Positions 33,861-47,369 of a stretch of DNA of 64,000 nucleotides are shown one piece after another (within the stretch, counting starts at the first letter, position 1; every line of letters begins with the position of its first letter). The position numbers and the translations under genes are program-made. The notes under the pieces are model-generated. The model saw only the letters and a program-made list of their open reading frames with translations. It did no database searches and had not been told where the DNA came from. The stretch covers positions 9,119,389 to 9,183,388 of the forward strand of contig OY829648.1 in assembly GCA_963691815.1 (NCBI GenBank), given 5' to 3'. The DNA is from Echiichthys vipera (Eukaryota > Chordata > Actinopteri > Perciformes > Trachinidae).

Positions 33861-34655
33861 CCCAAATAAGGTTTATAGTCCCTTTAAATATGAGTATGCC
33901 ACATTATTGCAGGTATTCTAAGTGATTGATGGGCCTAAGGTACATTGTCACAGAAGGGTACTTCAGCTTAAAACAGGAGAAGGAGAAGTGATCTAATGAA
34001 TTTTACAGAGAAGCACTTCTTTGAAAGGAATCAATAGGGATATGTCGACCTCATTTTAGTGATGCACACGCAGCACAAAAGGCCGGCCTGAGGTGAAAAT
34101 AAGTGTTTACCTAGGGAAATGGAAATGTTAAAAAAAAACGATCATGGTGGTAGATAGGGCATAATAAGCATTCCCCTGGTGGAGATTAAGGTGGACATGA
34201 TAGATCCCATATTCCTCTGTTCCACCTTAATGGAGAGATGTTGGCCTCTCTCTGAAAAGTGCAGTGCTCACCCAGACACCCAAAGGTCTTGGGTGACCTA
34301 GTTAGTAAGTCCCTGTGCTGGGTTTTGGTAGTTCTCCTGACAGGCTTGCCTCGCATGTGAGCTCTGTTTTTAGCTACTTCACTTCCCATCTGACTCTCGC
34401 ACTGCTGCTCTCTCCGCTCTGTATCTCTGGCCTCCACCTCCTACTCCTGAATTATCTGTCCTGTTTCACTGTGCAGGTGACAGGGGTTGCATATGTAATG
34501 ATCAGTCTGGTTCACCTTTCAGGCTGAAGCCTTTGCATGTGTGTGGGTACATGTGTGTTTTTTGCATTTATGTGTGGGCTCCAGGTTTCTGCTTAAGGTA
34601 AGCGTGATTCTAAGAACTGTCTATTCAGGAAGAGCATTGAGGTCATAACTGGGCA
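33861..34655. other. Intergenic or intronic, nothing recognised
   Basis: No supported feature apart from an A8 run near 34131. Confidence 0.4.
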
Positions 34656-34658
34656 GGT

Positions 34659-34664
34659 GAGTGA

Positions 34665-34697
<33 letters not shown>

Positions 34698-34698
34698 T
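34659..34698 (+). repeat. (GT)n microsatellite
   Basis: A GT run with one AT interruption. Confidence 0.93.
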
Positions 34699-35046
34699 CA
34701 ACCAATGAGATCATCGGATGACGGCTGTGGGGGCCTGAATGTCACCGCGGGGAGAACTGTCACGAAGAAGGAACACCATCTCATGCAATAAAACATGACA
34801 AGTTTGTTATCCATCGCTTCTCTCTGCTCCATGCCTGGTTGTTGGCTGCATAAACACGAAGGCACAAACTATTCTCACAGAAGTCAGGAAATATTGTACA
34901 TCTTCACAGCAAGACAGGGACTATGAGTGTTTATTTTTCTTTCTTTACGCATCAAGAAAAAAAAACCTTCTATCTCAGCAGATCCTCCAATTCAAAGAGT
35001 CAAGCTGCTAATTAAGGATGATATGTTGAAACACACTCACACACAC

Positions 35047-35076
35047 TTACACACACTTACACACACTTACACACAC
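35047..35076 (+). repeat. Tandem TTACACACAC decamer
   Basis: Three copies of TTACACACAC, flanked by related CA-rich sequence. Confidence 0.85.
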
Positions 35077-35094
35077 CAGCTAGCAGAGAACGTT

Positions 35095-35545
35095 ACCTCC
35101 GCGTTCAAATAATGTTTTAAAGAAAATGTTTTAAATGTTCAAAGAACATTTGAAGTATGTTTATCATTTCAAGTAATGTTCCTCTGAAGTCAAACGCTAA
35201 CTAAGAAATAACATTTTAACATTCTCGAGATGTTTCGCAACCGTATTGATTTTACAATGTCCTTTTAAGAAACATCTCCACAAGGTTTCATGATAACAGC
35301 GGAGGGGACATTCTCAAAGCAACATTCTGAAAATGTTTGGAGGATGTTATTGATGCCTCAGGTGCCTTAACATCTTTTATGAAACATTCCTCTAATGTGA
35401 TGCGTTTACAAAGGCAGAATATTTCACCGGGGAATGTTATCTTACTTTTAAAATTAACATTCAGTGAACCAAAAACATACTTCCTGCGTCAAACATTACT
35501 TTAACACTACATGTTACATTCTCAGAACATTCTAACCGATATATC
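35095..35545. repeat. AACATT/AATGTT-rich stretch
   Basis: Words such as AACATT, AATGTT, AAACATTC and GAACATTCT recur about every 20-40 bases on both strands (AACATTTTAACATTCTCGAG, AACATTCTGAAAATGTTTGG). It looks like an old, decayed tandem or foldback repeat. No coding signal. Confidence 0.5.
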
Positions 35546-37820
35546 AGCACTACATGGTTACCAAGGAGATGAACTAACATATGTAATTGCCTTATCTTAC
35601 AACACACATTTGATAAATGAAAGATAAACGTAAATAAATTGTGTGTTTATTTCACAGTTAGTCACACCTTATAGTTGAAATACATTTTATTGTACATACT
35701 GGCTTGATGATGACTCCCTTGATGTGTAGTATTACTGAAAAATTGGCATCCTATAGGGTAGAACATTGTTTTCGCACAAACACAATGAACGGTGAATATA
35801 GCGAGGAGTTAGTCTTTAACCAATAACAAACGGATGTATCACCGCTACATGCAACACATTGTCTTCCATGTGAAATGCAGAGGTGAAAGTGTGAGTGGGT
35901 AGAGGCAGCTGTCATTTGTGGGATGTGATGAATGACAGATAGTGGGGGGTTCTTCCCAGAGCCTGTCGTGACTCCCATCCTGACCCGTGCGGTGACCAGG
36001 AGAGTGGGAGGAAGAGAGAGAAAAGAAGATAAACAGATATAAAGATGGCCCAATGTGGAGGAAGGAAAAAGGGACAAGAGAAAAAACGTGGGTCGACCTG
36101 TTTTAATTTTTCTCAGCAGTGAAACGAAGGACACGGCAGGAAGGGTAGGTGGGTGTCAGAGCGGGAATGGAGCATCATCTATTTGTCATCTATCTTTCTC
36201 ACTCTCATCCGTGCTATCTCTTTTTTTACCCCCATTACCCTCTTTCCACGCCTCTGTCCTGCCGTTTCTGGCTTCTCGTGGGAGTGTAGCAAAGGCAAAT
36301 AAACAGAGGAGATTGTTTATTTGTGCCAGTGGGGAATAACAGTGCATTATTAACCTTGTATTACCTTGCCTTGGGTTACCTCAACCCACTAATTTATTAC
36401 AGAGAACATGGTGTAATGATTTCTTCTACTCTGGATATGTCTGCATGACACAGTGGCTGTGTCAGAGGAGCAAAAACTCCTCCATCTCTCACACAACACG
36501 GCAGACACACGCCTGGGACGAATGTACACACACATATGCATGGGCAACTTTCAGGATTGTGTATGCGTAGGAGCATTCACACATTCATCAGAGAGAGAGT
36601 ATAAACACAAAAACATGCACACACTTAGATGCACAGAAGTAGACATGTGTCCCTCAGGGCCCGTGGAAAAGGCAGAAGCGTGCACACGCGTGGACACACA
36701 CACACACACACTGATTATTAGTTTCCAGTGCCAGCTGTGCCACCCCCACACAAACACACAATACCTCATCGTTTGTCCTCAACAATCACAGGAAGTTAGT
36801 CTGTGTTGCTTCTAATCTCCCCATGGAGGCTGTGTTCCACAAAATAGGAACACTCACCACCATGTTGAGCATATAAATAAAAACACAACCTTAACCGATG
36901 TTGTTTGTAGCATCAAATCTGTTTTTATCTGAACCCATTCTGTATTCCCATTTAAAATGTATCGTTGAATAATGTCCTAAATGTTGCTTTTTTCAGAAAC
37001 ATGGAACTCTGTAGGGATTATCTTTTATGTCACGACCACCAGTTTGAACCATTTCAGCTCTGTTTCTGAGAAATCAGGACTTGTCAGCTCTAGATTAGAC
37101 AGTACCCTTATCACTCATTTATATTTGATGTATTTGGGTATTCCATAAACCACTGAAAATCTGATGCAATCAGCTGATCTGCAGCATAATACAATGCACG
37201 GCACAGTTGCTTTTATGGGTAGGAATATGTTGAGAAAATGTAGTGCCAAAGGAAACGGTTGTTAGACGCCAAGGTAAACATGTAATACATGCCACACGTC
37301 ACACAAGCTAAGCTCTGTGACTGGTGGTTTATTACAAATGCACTTGGGGAGTAAACTTCTACCTCACCAAAGTTTTTATGTACACAAGCGTGTACCAGAT
37401 ATACAACAGTTGTTGTTCTTTTGTGCTGATGAACAGGAGAATTTTGTGATCTAAGATGTTTGTAGAAGTGCTCAAAATAACAAAGCTTTATAAAGACAGG
37501 TATTAGTCATAAAAATGAATAGCAAAGTAAGACCATATAATACAAATGAATGAAATAAATGGTAACCTCAAGGTTATTGTTTACAGAGAAAATTAATGAA
37601 ACTTTTACTTCCAACCAGGGACAACTGAAATAGCAACTCCCACTTCCCAACTCCATGGAATAAAACAGGGTAAGGAGCAGGTGTGTGGGCAGTTTGTACT
37701 GTAAAATAATGTCATACGATATAATATGTGCAATATTTTACATTGGGATTCTATATTGTTTTACATTTATGTACATATTTAGAAGACACAAAACAATGAG
37801 GTATGTGATTTGATATTATT
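35546..37820. other. Intergenic or intronic, nothing recognised
   Basis: A short CA patch (36697-36711) and purine/pyrimidine skew near 36000-36260. No gene is supported. Confidence 0.4.
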
Positions 37821-37824
37821 TAGG

Positions 37825-38215
37825 ACGTTAAAGGGGACATAAGCTCATTTTGGATTTTGACTAGAAACTATGTTAATATGTTATTGTCAATTTTAATATG
37901 CCTGCATTCACCCTCTGTCTGAAACACTTTAGCACCGTCTCTTTAAGCTCTACTCCCGAAAAGGCAATCTGCTCTGATTGGTCAGTGTTTCCGGGTCTCT
38001 ACATACAGTAGTATTGTTGTGACATCACAACCGTACAGAAGTCCTGGAGGCTCATTTAAAGACACAGTTTCTGAATACAGGCTGTATGCGATTCTCTGTG
38101 GATTGAGCATTTAAATGATACTATGACAGTGTTAATATAGGAGTTTGACTTGCTTTCTGATAAAAAACCAGACATAGGAATCTTCCTTTTTAAAATATGG
38201 GACATTTAAAACGCC
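37825..38215 (+). repeat. Interspersed repeat A, reference copy
   Basis: It starts AAAGGGGACATAAGCTCATT and ends AATATGGGACATTTAAAACG. Internal landmarks are GCATTCACCCTCTGTCTGAA, CTGCTCTGATTGGTCAG, CTCATTTAAAGACACAGTTT and CTCTGTGGATTGAGCATT. At least four other copies or fragments are in this window. About 0.4 kb, no reading frame; class unknown. I recall similar sequence in perch-like fish, not checked. Confidence 0.7.
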
Positions 38216-39255
38216 TTTCTCCTTTGTTAAACAGCCTGCTAAACATCCTTTGTGGAAAGTGAGATCCAAGCAATATGGTCAACCACTAAAGCTGAATCAA
38301 CACATGCATTATATTATTAATTCTTCATGCTCGTGCGTCTAATCTCTGTGTCTTTTTCAAAAGTAAAAAAAGCAAACAACATTTTCATTTAGGAAGCTGC
38401 TTAACAAACGATCCTCGACTAGTTTGTGACGCCGGTTTACATTTCCTCCTCCTCATCACGTCTGAGCCTAAAATGTAAACAAACTCTGCAAGTCAAGTGT
38501 TTCTAAAAACATTAGCAAACTACCCCTCCCACGCGATCTTACTGCTAACTCCCCTCCAATTTACAATTACTGCGGAGGACCGTGCGACCACTGAGGGAAG
38601 ATGAAGAGAGCGATCGGAGTATTTTTACATTTGAGTCTCTGTGGGTTAAGAGGGAGAGGCAGATTGGAGTTCTGGAGATTAAAAAAGAAAGAAAAGAAAA
38701 GACAACACCAAGCAGAGGCACAGTGGTGTGTCTGACATTCTGACACAAACACACACATATGCACTGGGTGTGTACCTGCTCCAGACAGCTTCATACAGAG
38801 GTGATAATTAGCTCATGCTGTATGCTGCTTGACCCAACACATCTATGTCCAAAATCATGAGCAGCCTGTTTGTCTCACAGCAAGGGCTTTTATAGTGTTT
38901 GTGCTCAGACGGGTGTAAGCTTACACGTGCTTGTGCATGTGTGCCTGTTTTTACTGAAGCCCCGTTGAGATTTGCACCTCCCTCACTGTGGCTTCTCCCC
39001 TCCACTGACCCAGTCTGGAGGTGGCAAGGCTGAAGCAGCGCTCCTGCCTCCAGGGGATTCACTGAGTAACAGCACAGGCTGCCGGGCACGGAGCTGATGT
39101 CCACCCTGCGAGAACACAGACAGAAGCACACACAGACAGAAGCTCCCACACATGGAGCGCAAACAAAGAGGCATACAGCCACATACGCTGATCCTCTCCA
39201 CCCCCTCTTCCTTTCTCCCAAATGCATGCATGAAGAGATGGGGAGCGAAAGGGAG
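38216..39255. other. Intergenic or intronic, nothing recognised
   Basis: No supported gene. Overlapping minus-strand frames near 38808-39298 lack motifs and splice support. Confidence 0.4.
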
Positions 39256-39261
39256 ACATAT

Positions 39262-39292
39262 GAGAGGAGAGGAGAGGAGAGGAGAGGAGAGG
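39262..39292 (+). repeat. (GAGAG)n pentanucleotide repeat
   Basis: About six GAGAG/GGAGA units. Confidence 0.9.
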
Positions 39293-39486
39293 CAGCATTG
39301 ATTTTTGCTTTATCGTTTCAGAAAACCTGTTTTCTTGGAGAAATGTGACGCTGAATTATTAATATCTTCATTCAATTTTGATGCCTTTCTCTTGTTGGAA
39401 AACTAGAGGTTCCTTAGTGAGGAGGTCTTGCATAGCCTCCTGAACACATACTACTACTGCTGCAGCTCCACCACTTCCACCCGCAT

Positions 39487-39488
<2 letters not shown>

Positions 39489-39570
<82 letters not shown>

Positions 39571-39585
39571 ACACAGACACACACA

Positions 39586-39638
<53 letters not shown>
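39489..39638 (+). repeat. (CA)n microsatellite, 150 bp
   Basis: A CA run with CG and several CAGACA interruptions. Frames of 70-110 codons across it are artefacts. Confidence 0.97.
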
Positions 39639-39639
<1 letters not shown>

Positions 39640-39640
<1 letters not shown>

Positions 39641-41740
39641 ATACACAAACACATACACGTCGGCCTGTCTTTCACCTCCTGGCACACCCTCCATCCTCTC
39701 TGGCTTGTGTGGGAGTGTGTGTGCTGGAGAAATAGGAGGGGGAGAGAGATGGAGAGGGAGAATTAGATCATGTAATGAGAGCTGCTGGCAGTGTGACTAA
39801 ATTGGCTAACTATAGCTAACAACATTACACACTGTCCATCTGGGGCCTAGCCTGTCCTCCCTCTGCTCTTCTTTGTATACTAGTAAAATCAGCCATGTAA
39901 AGGACTCCCATCTCCTGGCCAGGGCCTTCCTCTTGAGAATAAAATGTAGAGCAAGCAGAAAATACTAGACAGTACGAAGAAGTTTTGAATGCTAGATGCA
40001 AATTTGGCAAGCTCGGATAGAAAAAGAAAAGTAAATGCTTTAGAGATTTGCAGGTTCAGTGCCCCCATCAATAACTCCACGGTAGCTAAAATAAAATCTT
40101 AAAATGAATGTTAATTGAATGATTTCAATCTGGCAATCCAATACCCATTTGGCAACTACTATCCATGAATAGATTAAAACAGCCGATTCATCTCTCCATG
40201 TTTTTCCTTACCTTTAATCAGTAATATAAGAACGAGAGAACGCAGCCAGCACACTGTGCTGCATAAAGTCTGTTAAATCTTCAACTCTCTGCAGCGCCTC
40301 CCTGCTGTCTCTGTGTCCACAACTGGCAGCTTGCCTGGGTAGGAGGCCAGCGCCAGGCAATCTGTGCTTCAGCACCTATGCTGACCCGGCAGCTGCTGGA
40401 CACCATGTGTGCCCAAGAATGTGGGCACTGGGCAGATGCTACAAAGTAGGCAAGGATGGAGGGATGTTGCAGGAAAAGAAAGACGAAGTTGAAGTTGAAA
40501 GAGAAGGGCAGAAGTTGCTTTCTGGCTGAGCTGTGGTACTTGAAAGTCAAGACAGTGTTTGCTCCAAAAGTTGCTTAGAAACTACCAGGTTCAACACAGA
40601 CACTGGATTGAAGGGTTAAATTGAGTCTTGCTTTGTAGTAAAGTTATTTCTGAGTGTACAGATGGAGTAGTGAATGGTTGTAATGTTGTGGGAGGATGTT
40701 TTTTTTTTCTGTTAGATGCACGATTTGGAAGAGCAAATGATAGATGGAGGTACAGAGGGTCAACGTCAGCATGTGGAGATGTATGAGAGCGGAGAAGAAA
40801 AAGAAGAGAAAGGAATGAAAGAGAGGGGATAATGGCCAAGGAGTAATAGCACAAGGCTCCCAGGCAAAGATGAAATATTTGCAATTCCACTGGGTCCCTG
40901 GGCTGCAGGCTTTCACTCCATTTGTATGGAAATGAGTTTGTCTTTCTTTTTCTGAGCGTAGAGGAGACCGAGGGGAGAGCGAGAGAGATGGAGGGAAGGT
41001 GGGCAAACCGACTGACTGACTGTCAAGGATATTGTGATTCCTGCCAATGCTGTTGGAAGGCTGGGCCCTGGTTTCTCTGCGGCACGTATGGATAAAATAA
41101 ATCTATGTGTTTATGACAGACTGATCTATATGCCTGTCGCAATGGGAGCCAGTTTGCTAGTTGTAAAGCCCTTTGTCTGTTATTGACATTTTTTTCTCAA
41201 CAAGCTCTCTCTCTCCTCTCATTCTCTATTTCTATCAGTGCCATCCTCCAGTCCAGGCCCACAGCTGGGACTTCTCTGATCCTGGGCCCAGGCCTGCTTT
41301 CTGCCAGATAATTGGCAGATGTTGTGGAAGGCCTCTGTTTTGCTATTTTCAGCTGCTCCTGTGTGTCTGCGTGTGTGTTTTAGTGTCTGTGTGTGCATGC
41401 ATGTGTTGAGTGATGCTGCCACACATGTATTCATGGCCAGCTGCTCATCTCTGCTTCCTTGGGTGAGCGAGGAGAATGACATCCCATCTATGACACCCTC
41501 CACTTCTCTGTTTCTACCCCCGCCTCCTTAACTCCCTTCCCTTTCCCTTTCCCTTTCCTCCTTTCCCTCTCCTCTCCTCTACTCCAACCCGATCCCCCCC
41601 CCCGTCTCCCTTCCTTTCTGAGTCACAGCCGCCAGCCACAAGTCTGCGTAGGTCTGAGTCATGCCTCAGCTCTCGTGAGATGGGCCCTGCTGTCTGTGAA
41701 ACCACAGACATGAGATATGAGAAATGGGAAATGAAAGAAC
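39640..41740. other. Intergenic or intronic; pyrimidine-rich end
   Basis: No gene. About 41515-41620 is C/T-rich with several CCCTTT units and a C9 run near 41596. Confidence 0.4.
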
Positions 41741-41744
41741 AAAC

Positions 41745-41757
41745 AGACACAAACACG

Positions 41758-41818
<61 letters not shown>

Positions 41819-41851
41819 AAACACACACACACACATACACGAACACACACA

Positions 41852-41900
<49 letters not shown>

Positions 41901-42006
41901 ACACACACAACACATACACGAACACACACACGCACACACACACACACGCAAACACACACACACACATACACACACACATGCACACACGCACACACGTATA
42001 CACACA
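41745..42006 (+). repeat. (CA)n compound microsatellite, 260 bp
   Basis: CA units broken by CG, CAT, CAA and CGAA words; CACATACACGAACACACAC appears twice, pointing to internal duplication. Long frames across it are artefacts. Confidence 0.97.
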
Positions 42007-42270
42007 GAGGGTTATATTCTTGTACAGGAAACATTGTGGGATGAATAAGCTTAGAGCACCTGTCTCTCACAATGAATTCTAGCTGCTGCCGGTTAAGTGT
42101 CTGATGCTTTGTGGGACATGAGTTTGAAAAGGCTTTTGTGAAGTTAACTTTACTTTTACGTGATGGTACAGTGGCCAGGAGAGCTCAATGCATACTTACA
42201 CATCACAACTAGAGAGAAACACATGCAAATATACAAATCAAACACAATCCATTACAAGTCAAAAGTTGAT

Positions 42271-42705
42271 AATTCTGAGTTGGTATTCCCAACTTCCGAT
42301 CTAACATGGACGTTTGTTGTTTGTATGGTAAGTCTCTGAGCTTCACAAGCTTCTGCAGAGAACGTAAATACCACAGAGAAACATCTGACTTGCTTGTCTT
42401 TGCTCATTCAAATGACGTGCAACAGTTTAAATTTGTGTAAAGGGTGCAGAGCCGGTGACCCACAGCCAATAGCATAAAGTCGTAGAACGTGTCTGCATTT
42501 GTTTTGCTGTGAAATGGTATTAAAGGACTTACGTCAAATCAACTGAATGGATATGGAAATGACAGCTACAGCGTCGTTACAGCAGGTTTTACATCACAAA
42601 CGGTTCCCTGTGTGTGCTGCCATGTTGCTGTGATGTCAGGAATGTTTATTTCAGCAGACTAGATGGATTTGGCCCAAGTTTCCAACTGGGAATTCCAACT
42701 TGAAT
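42271..42705. mobile_element. Short element with terminal inverted repeats
   Basis: The left end GAGTTGGTATTCCCAACTT (42278-42296) and the right end CCAACTGGGAATTCCAACTT (42682-42701) are imperfect inverted repeats. It is about 0.43 kb long with no reading frame. This fits a MITE-like non-autonomous DNA transposon. I could not define a target-site duplication. Confidence 0.5.
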
Positions 42706-44145
42706 GACCTTTGAATGAAAAGCGCAAGTAGAAACAATCATGTGTTGTGAAAAAGGTAGAAATACCAGATACCAGTCCATAACATTTTCAAAACACACAG
42801 AAAGCAATAAAAAAAAGACTGCAAAACTACATGCTAATACAGAAACACACAATACAAAATACATTTCGGCAGGACAAAGGTCATCCTTGTTTAACATACA
42901 GATTGCTTCAGAACGATCAATATATTGCTGAAAATATAAGCTACAGGTAAAGTTTTAATCATTTTACTCATTAATACCATGTTTCTCTGTTTTTGCTCTA
43001 ATTTTTCTTTACTCTGTACATCTTGTAGTGCCAACACCTCCAGAAAAGTAAAATTGTTAGCTTATCTTGCGTTGTTGTGTATTCCAAAAAAATCTGTTGT
43101 GTAGCACACACAGTGTTTCTGTATGAGGTTGCGTTTGCTGTAGTGGATTCTGGACCATCTGCCCAGTTGCTCACCGCTTCACTTCTGCTTATTCACTGCC
43201 TCTTTCAGACCTCGAATGAACTTGAACTTTTCATTTTACCAGTCTGGTCTCAGAGTCATGCTTTCGAGATTGAACCGGTTTTTACCGAGTGTTTAAACAC
43301 AGCCTATCTTTAACTGCACAGTATCTCACCTGCTGTATGTTTGATAAGTTAATCTGCTTTTTTTTCATATTGTAGCACACTTTTACGGGAACAGTGTATT
43401 CAGAGACTGCATTCAGTGTTCTGTTGCTCATGACTCACTGCTGTTATAACACCCTAAGCATATCTCTTTGAAACCCACCGTGAACACTGTATGTATTTAT
43501 TAGTTTGTGCGCTTGGCCAATGTGATCCAATGTGTTGAAATCCAGAGGTTCAAGCCTAACGCTAGGATGACGCTGGAAATAGTCATACGGGAATAAGGAT
43601 TGAAACGGCTGTTTTTGTAAGTAGCCTAATATGCTGTGGCAACAGCAAAGCAAACGCTAGAAGGGCTTTAGACTATAAAGCCGCTACCGTGCACAGTATC
43701 ATCTCCAAAGCAGAAACTGAGGAAGCTTTTCCAACTCGAGATCAAAGGACTTTACCTTGCTGATTAGAACGCAGGGCGGCTCAACTTTCAGATGCAGCGC
43801 CGCCGCACCATTCTAGCATAAGAGGATTAGTGATCTGACTTGTTAAACTACACAACAGAACCACAATAACTAAGGATCAAAATGTGGAAACCTAGTTTGA
43901 AGTGTGGGGAGAGGCATCCATGTATGACATAAATAGATTGGAGACTTGAAAAGATTTCTGTTATTGAAGTTTCTAGTGTGGCAGGGGGTGGGGTGGGTTG
44001 AACCCTGTAGCTTACATTTCAACAGAGAATTTAAGAAAAGGACTAAATGGTTGTGCTTTGATGTATTCTAAATGTACATATCAATATAGTTCGTTCCAAT
44101 GTTCCTCCGCTCATCAGACCCAATGTAAGCATAAATCTCTCACAT
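42706..44145. other. Intergenic or intronic, nothing recognised
   Basis: No supported feature; the reading frames lack motifs. Confidence 0.4.
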
Positions 44146-44149
44146 CATC

Positions 44150-44545
44150 ATAGGTCAGTGGCCACTGCCCTTTGAGGTCAACTGCTTCAGCCAGCCTGCG
44201 CCCCACTTTCACCATCCTATCACACTCAACGCTCCGGCCAAAGACCTGAGGCGATGGTCAACAGCTATTGATCCCCTGAGGTGAGAGTTCACACAAGAGC
44301 AGCATTGTCGGGGGTTAAAGGTCAAAGATGAGTGGGTCAAGTAAGATTGAATGTGCCCGCCTTGTTGCCAGGAGCCATGAAGGTCAGCTTGGCCCAGTTC
44401 ATTCTGTGACCCCAGGCTGGTCAATAGTGCCTCACGTCCATCAATGGCACTCTGATTCGTCATTAAATTGTTTAATTCATAGCCTGTGCATATTATTCCC
44501 TTGAAGATAGAGGAATGGCCGTACAGATGCACACGTTAGTCCCCG
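44150..44545. other. Unique stretch, possible conserved non-coding element
   Basis: About 0.4 kb of balanced, non-repetitive sequence that includes GTCATTAAATTGTTTAATTC (a homeobox-like inverted pair) and many GGTCA half-sites (near 44151, 44174, 44253, 44328). No coding evidence. Judged from texture only. Confidence 0.25.
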
Positions 44546-44945
44546 GGATTGATTTTGGATGGCAATCATCTTGACCTGCAGGCAGGGGGCTAGCATGGGA
44601 TTGGTTCTTGTCAATAGTGAGCAATGATTGCTGATTTTCTGTTGTTTTCAGTGTATATTCTTTCCACTTTAACTACGTAGCTCATCAGCTGGGTCAGGAG
44701 GCCAATGGCAGGTTTGCATTAATATACACTTTCATCAAATCCTTTGCCTTTTGAACCTGCATCAATCCAGAGCAGAACAGAGCATTCACAACCAGGCTTA
44801 TTCTCTTCCTGCCTTTGTTGAATAAATTACTGTATATCAGAAAGTTTGGTAGTTTTAGTCGGAGGCTCAGAGTTTCTATCATTTCAGCTCAACCCTGCTA
44901 AAATTCTGCCATCCTTTCTCCAGTCAAAACATCCTTGGACAGAGT
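44546..44945. other. Intergenic or intronic, nothing recognised
   Basis: No supported feature. Confidence 0.4.
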
Positions 44946-44949
44946 GTGA

Positions 44950-45175
<226 letters not shown>

Positions 45176-45779
45176 CTGCACATAAACATAGACTCTCACA
45201 CACACACACTAGATAGGGATGTTCACAACGAGGCTGTTAGCTTTGGCACAGACCAGGGAAGGGAAGAGAGACCGGAAGCCTGAGGAGGGACTGTGGGAGG
45301 GTGTATTTGTGTACAGCGGAAAAATAATACAAATAAAGACAGACATACAGAAAAGAGGTTACAACAGTTTGTATGCATGGATATTCAAAAAGAACACAAT
45401 GGGTATAAAAAAGTGGCGAGGTTTGAAAGAGAAAGGAGGGAGTGTTTTTTGGGGCTGTTCACCACTGAGTAACTGCATTGTAACTAACTAAAGACACCTC
45501 TGTAATAAGAAAACAAGCTTCCAGCAGGTATCTCCTTCTATATTATTCATAATAAAAGCTATATAACATGTACTTTTTTCTTGTGCCTTCAGTTGCGGCC
45601 CCCCTCTTTCCTCTCTCTGCCGCTCTGCCTGTCACTGTGCGGTGTGTGTAGGCAGCATTGTGATAGGAATAGATGTTCCCCCTAAGCAAGACCTGCAAGA
45701 GCCATTTGAAAAAAATCAGCTTAATGGAGAACAGTAGGTAAAGAGTGGGCAGCTTGTACTTTATTTCCAAGCCTTTTTC

Positions 45780-46140
45780 TTCTGTTCTTTCCCTGCTGCT
45801 CCCACTGTCTGTCATTTGCTCCAGATCTCTGTCTTATGCGCTCTGCCTCCCTTTTTCTCCATTTTGTTTCCCTCTCTCCATGCCCTCCTTTTCACCCCCG
45901 TCTTTTGACTTGAGCTTTAGCTTCCTCCACTCCAAATGGTTCTCTCTGAGGTGGCGCATCCCTCCTCTCTTCCCACCACCTCTTCCTCACCTGCCACACT
46001 CTCCCTGCCTGCCCTCTCTCTGTCTATATCTGTGTCTATCTCTCGCACTCTCCACCCCCTCTCTTTGCTATATTTTTCTTTCACTTTTCTTTCTTTTATC
46101 TGGGCGCACATTCCTCTCCTCCCACACTCAAAATTCTCAC
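45780..46140 (+). repeat. Pyrimidine-rich (CT-rich) tract
   Basis: The + strand is mostly C and T for about 0.36 kb without strict periodicity. The Ser/Pro/Leu/Phe-rich frame at 45745-46143 is a product of the skew. Confidence 0.75.
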
Positions 46141-46194
46141 TAAATGATTCCAAGTGTCTGGGCCCCGTGCCTCCCTGAGCAGGCAGCACAGCCA

Positions 46195-46195
<1 letters not shown>

Positions 46196-46270
<75 letters not shown>
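46196..46270 (+). repeat. (CA)n microsatellite
   Basis: An uninterrupted CA run of about 37 units, 95 bases from the (GA)n array that follows. Confidence 0.98.
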
Positions 46271-46272
<2 letters not shown>

Positions 46273-46361
46273 ATGCACAGTTACACCCACAGAGAGATGT
46301 ACGTAAGCATACACAAATATCATTCTGGTTGCTGCAGAGGGGGGATAACAAAGTTAACAAA

Positions 46362-46482
<121 letters not shown>

Positions 46483-46499
46483 AGAGGTATTTTTTAAGA

Positions 46500-46860
46500 A
46501 TTACTGTTTTTTTTAGAAGTTTTTTCATTATTTTTTATCAATCCACTAGTTCATCCAGCTAGCAGAGATATTCTGTATTTTCTGTTGTTGTGTCCTAGTT
46601 CTATATGCATGCTAATTCTATGCTTGTTAAGTAGAGTGTTAAGTTTAAAAGTGCCACAATTAAATATATTCAAAAGAAAGAACATGCATACTAAATCATA
46701 TTTATTGTTTTAGTGTTCTATTGATGTACAGATTTTCCCCCAATGCAATTAACAAACAGATGATTTTCAGAATATCAAAAGCATATATTGGCCATGGTGG
46801 TGATACAGCTCCAGGGATACCTCTAAAGTCAAAAAGTAAGTATTAAGTCATTCAAAAGAC
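46500..46860. other. Intergenic or intronic, nothing recognised
   Basis: AT-rich; no supported feature. Confidence 0.4.
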
Positions 46861-46864
46861 ATTT

Positions 46865-47365
46865 TGCATTCTATTTGTGAAGTTTACATGGCAGCAGCAA
46901 AGTCCAAAGTTGCCGTTTGATTGAAGCCCATAGGTGTACTAATTGCAGCAAGAGTGTACAGCCATGGTAGTAGCTGTCAAGAAGCAACCTGGAAGTGCTG
47001 CAGTTCCTCATATGGCCACTTGAGGCTGGCTCCAGAAGCAAGTAGACCCTCATGTTAAAATGCCCGACAGCAGAAACATGTCGGTAGAAAAAAACAGTTT
47101 TGGTCTCAGTAGCAAACTGTCCCATTCTTGACAACTTTACAAGGAATTAATTTTTCACCTGTTTAAATTATGTAAAGGCTTAAAATTATGCATGGCTGCT
47201 TTGAGTGACAGGTAACCGCCATCGCATCACTGACTACAGGCTTCATTCAGCTCCATCCACACTCCACCTCTTTGAACGTTTTTGGATCAGAGCTTCACAA
47301 CAGCTCCTCGGAAACCGAAGGGTGACGTCATAGAGACTACATCCATATTTTATACAGCCTGAGGG
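46865..47365 (+). mobile_element. Interspersed repeat B, copy 2
   Basis: Shares ordered landmarks with 15391-16117: GTGCTGCAGTTCCTCA, ATGTTAAAATGCCC, AACAGTTTTGGTCTCAGTAG, TTGACAAC, TTGAGTGACAGGTAACCG, GTGACGTCAT, and an end CCATATTTTATACAGCC. Non-coding. Repeat C begins almost at once after it. Confidence 0.6.
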
Positions 47366-47369
47366 CTCT

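Noticed and set aside
41514..42070. Overlapping frames of 100-163 codons on both strands (CVCVCV, HTHTHT)
   Set aside because: They are translations of the CA array. The same happens at 39.4, 44.9, 46.1, 55.7 and 62.9 kb.
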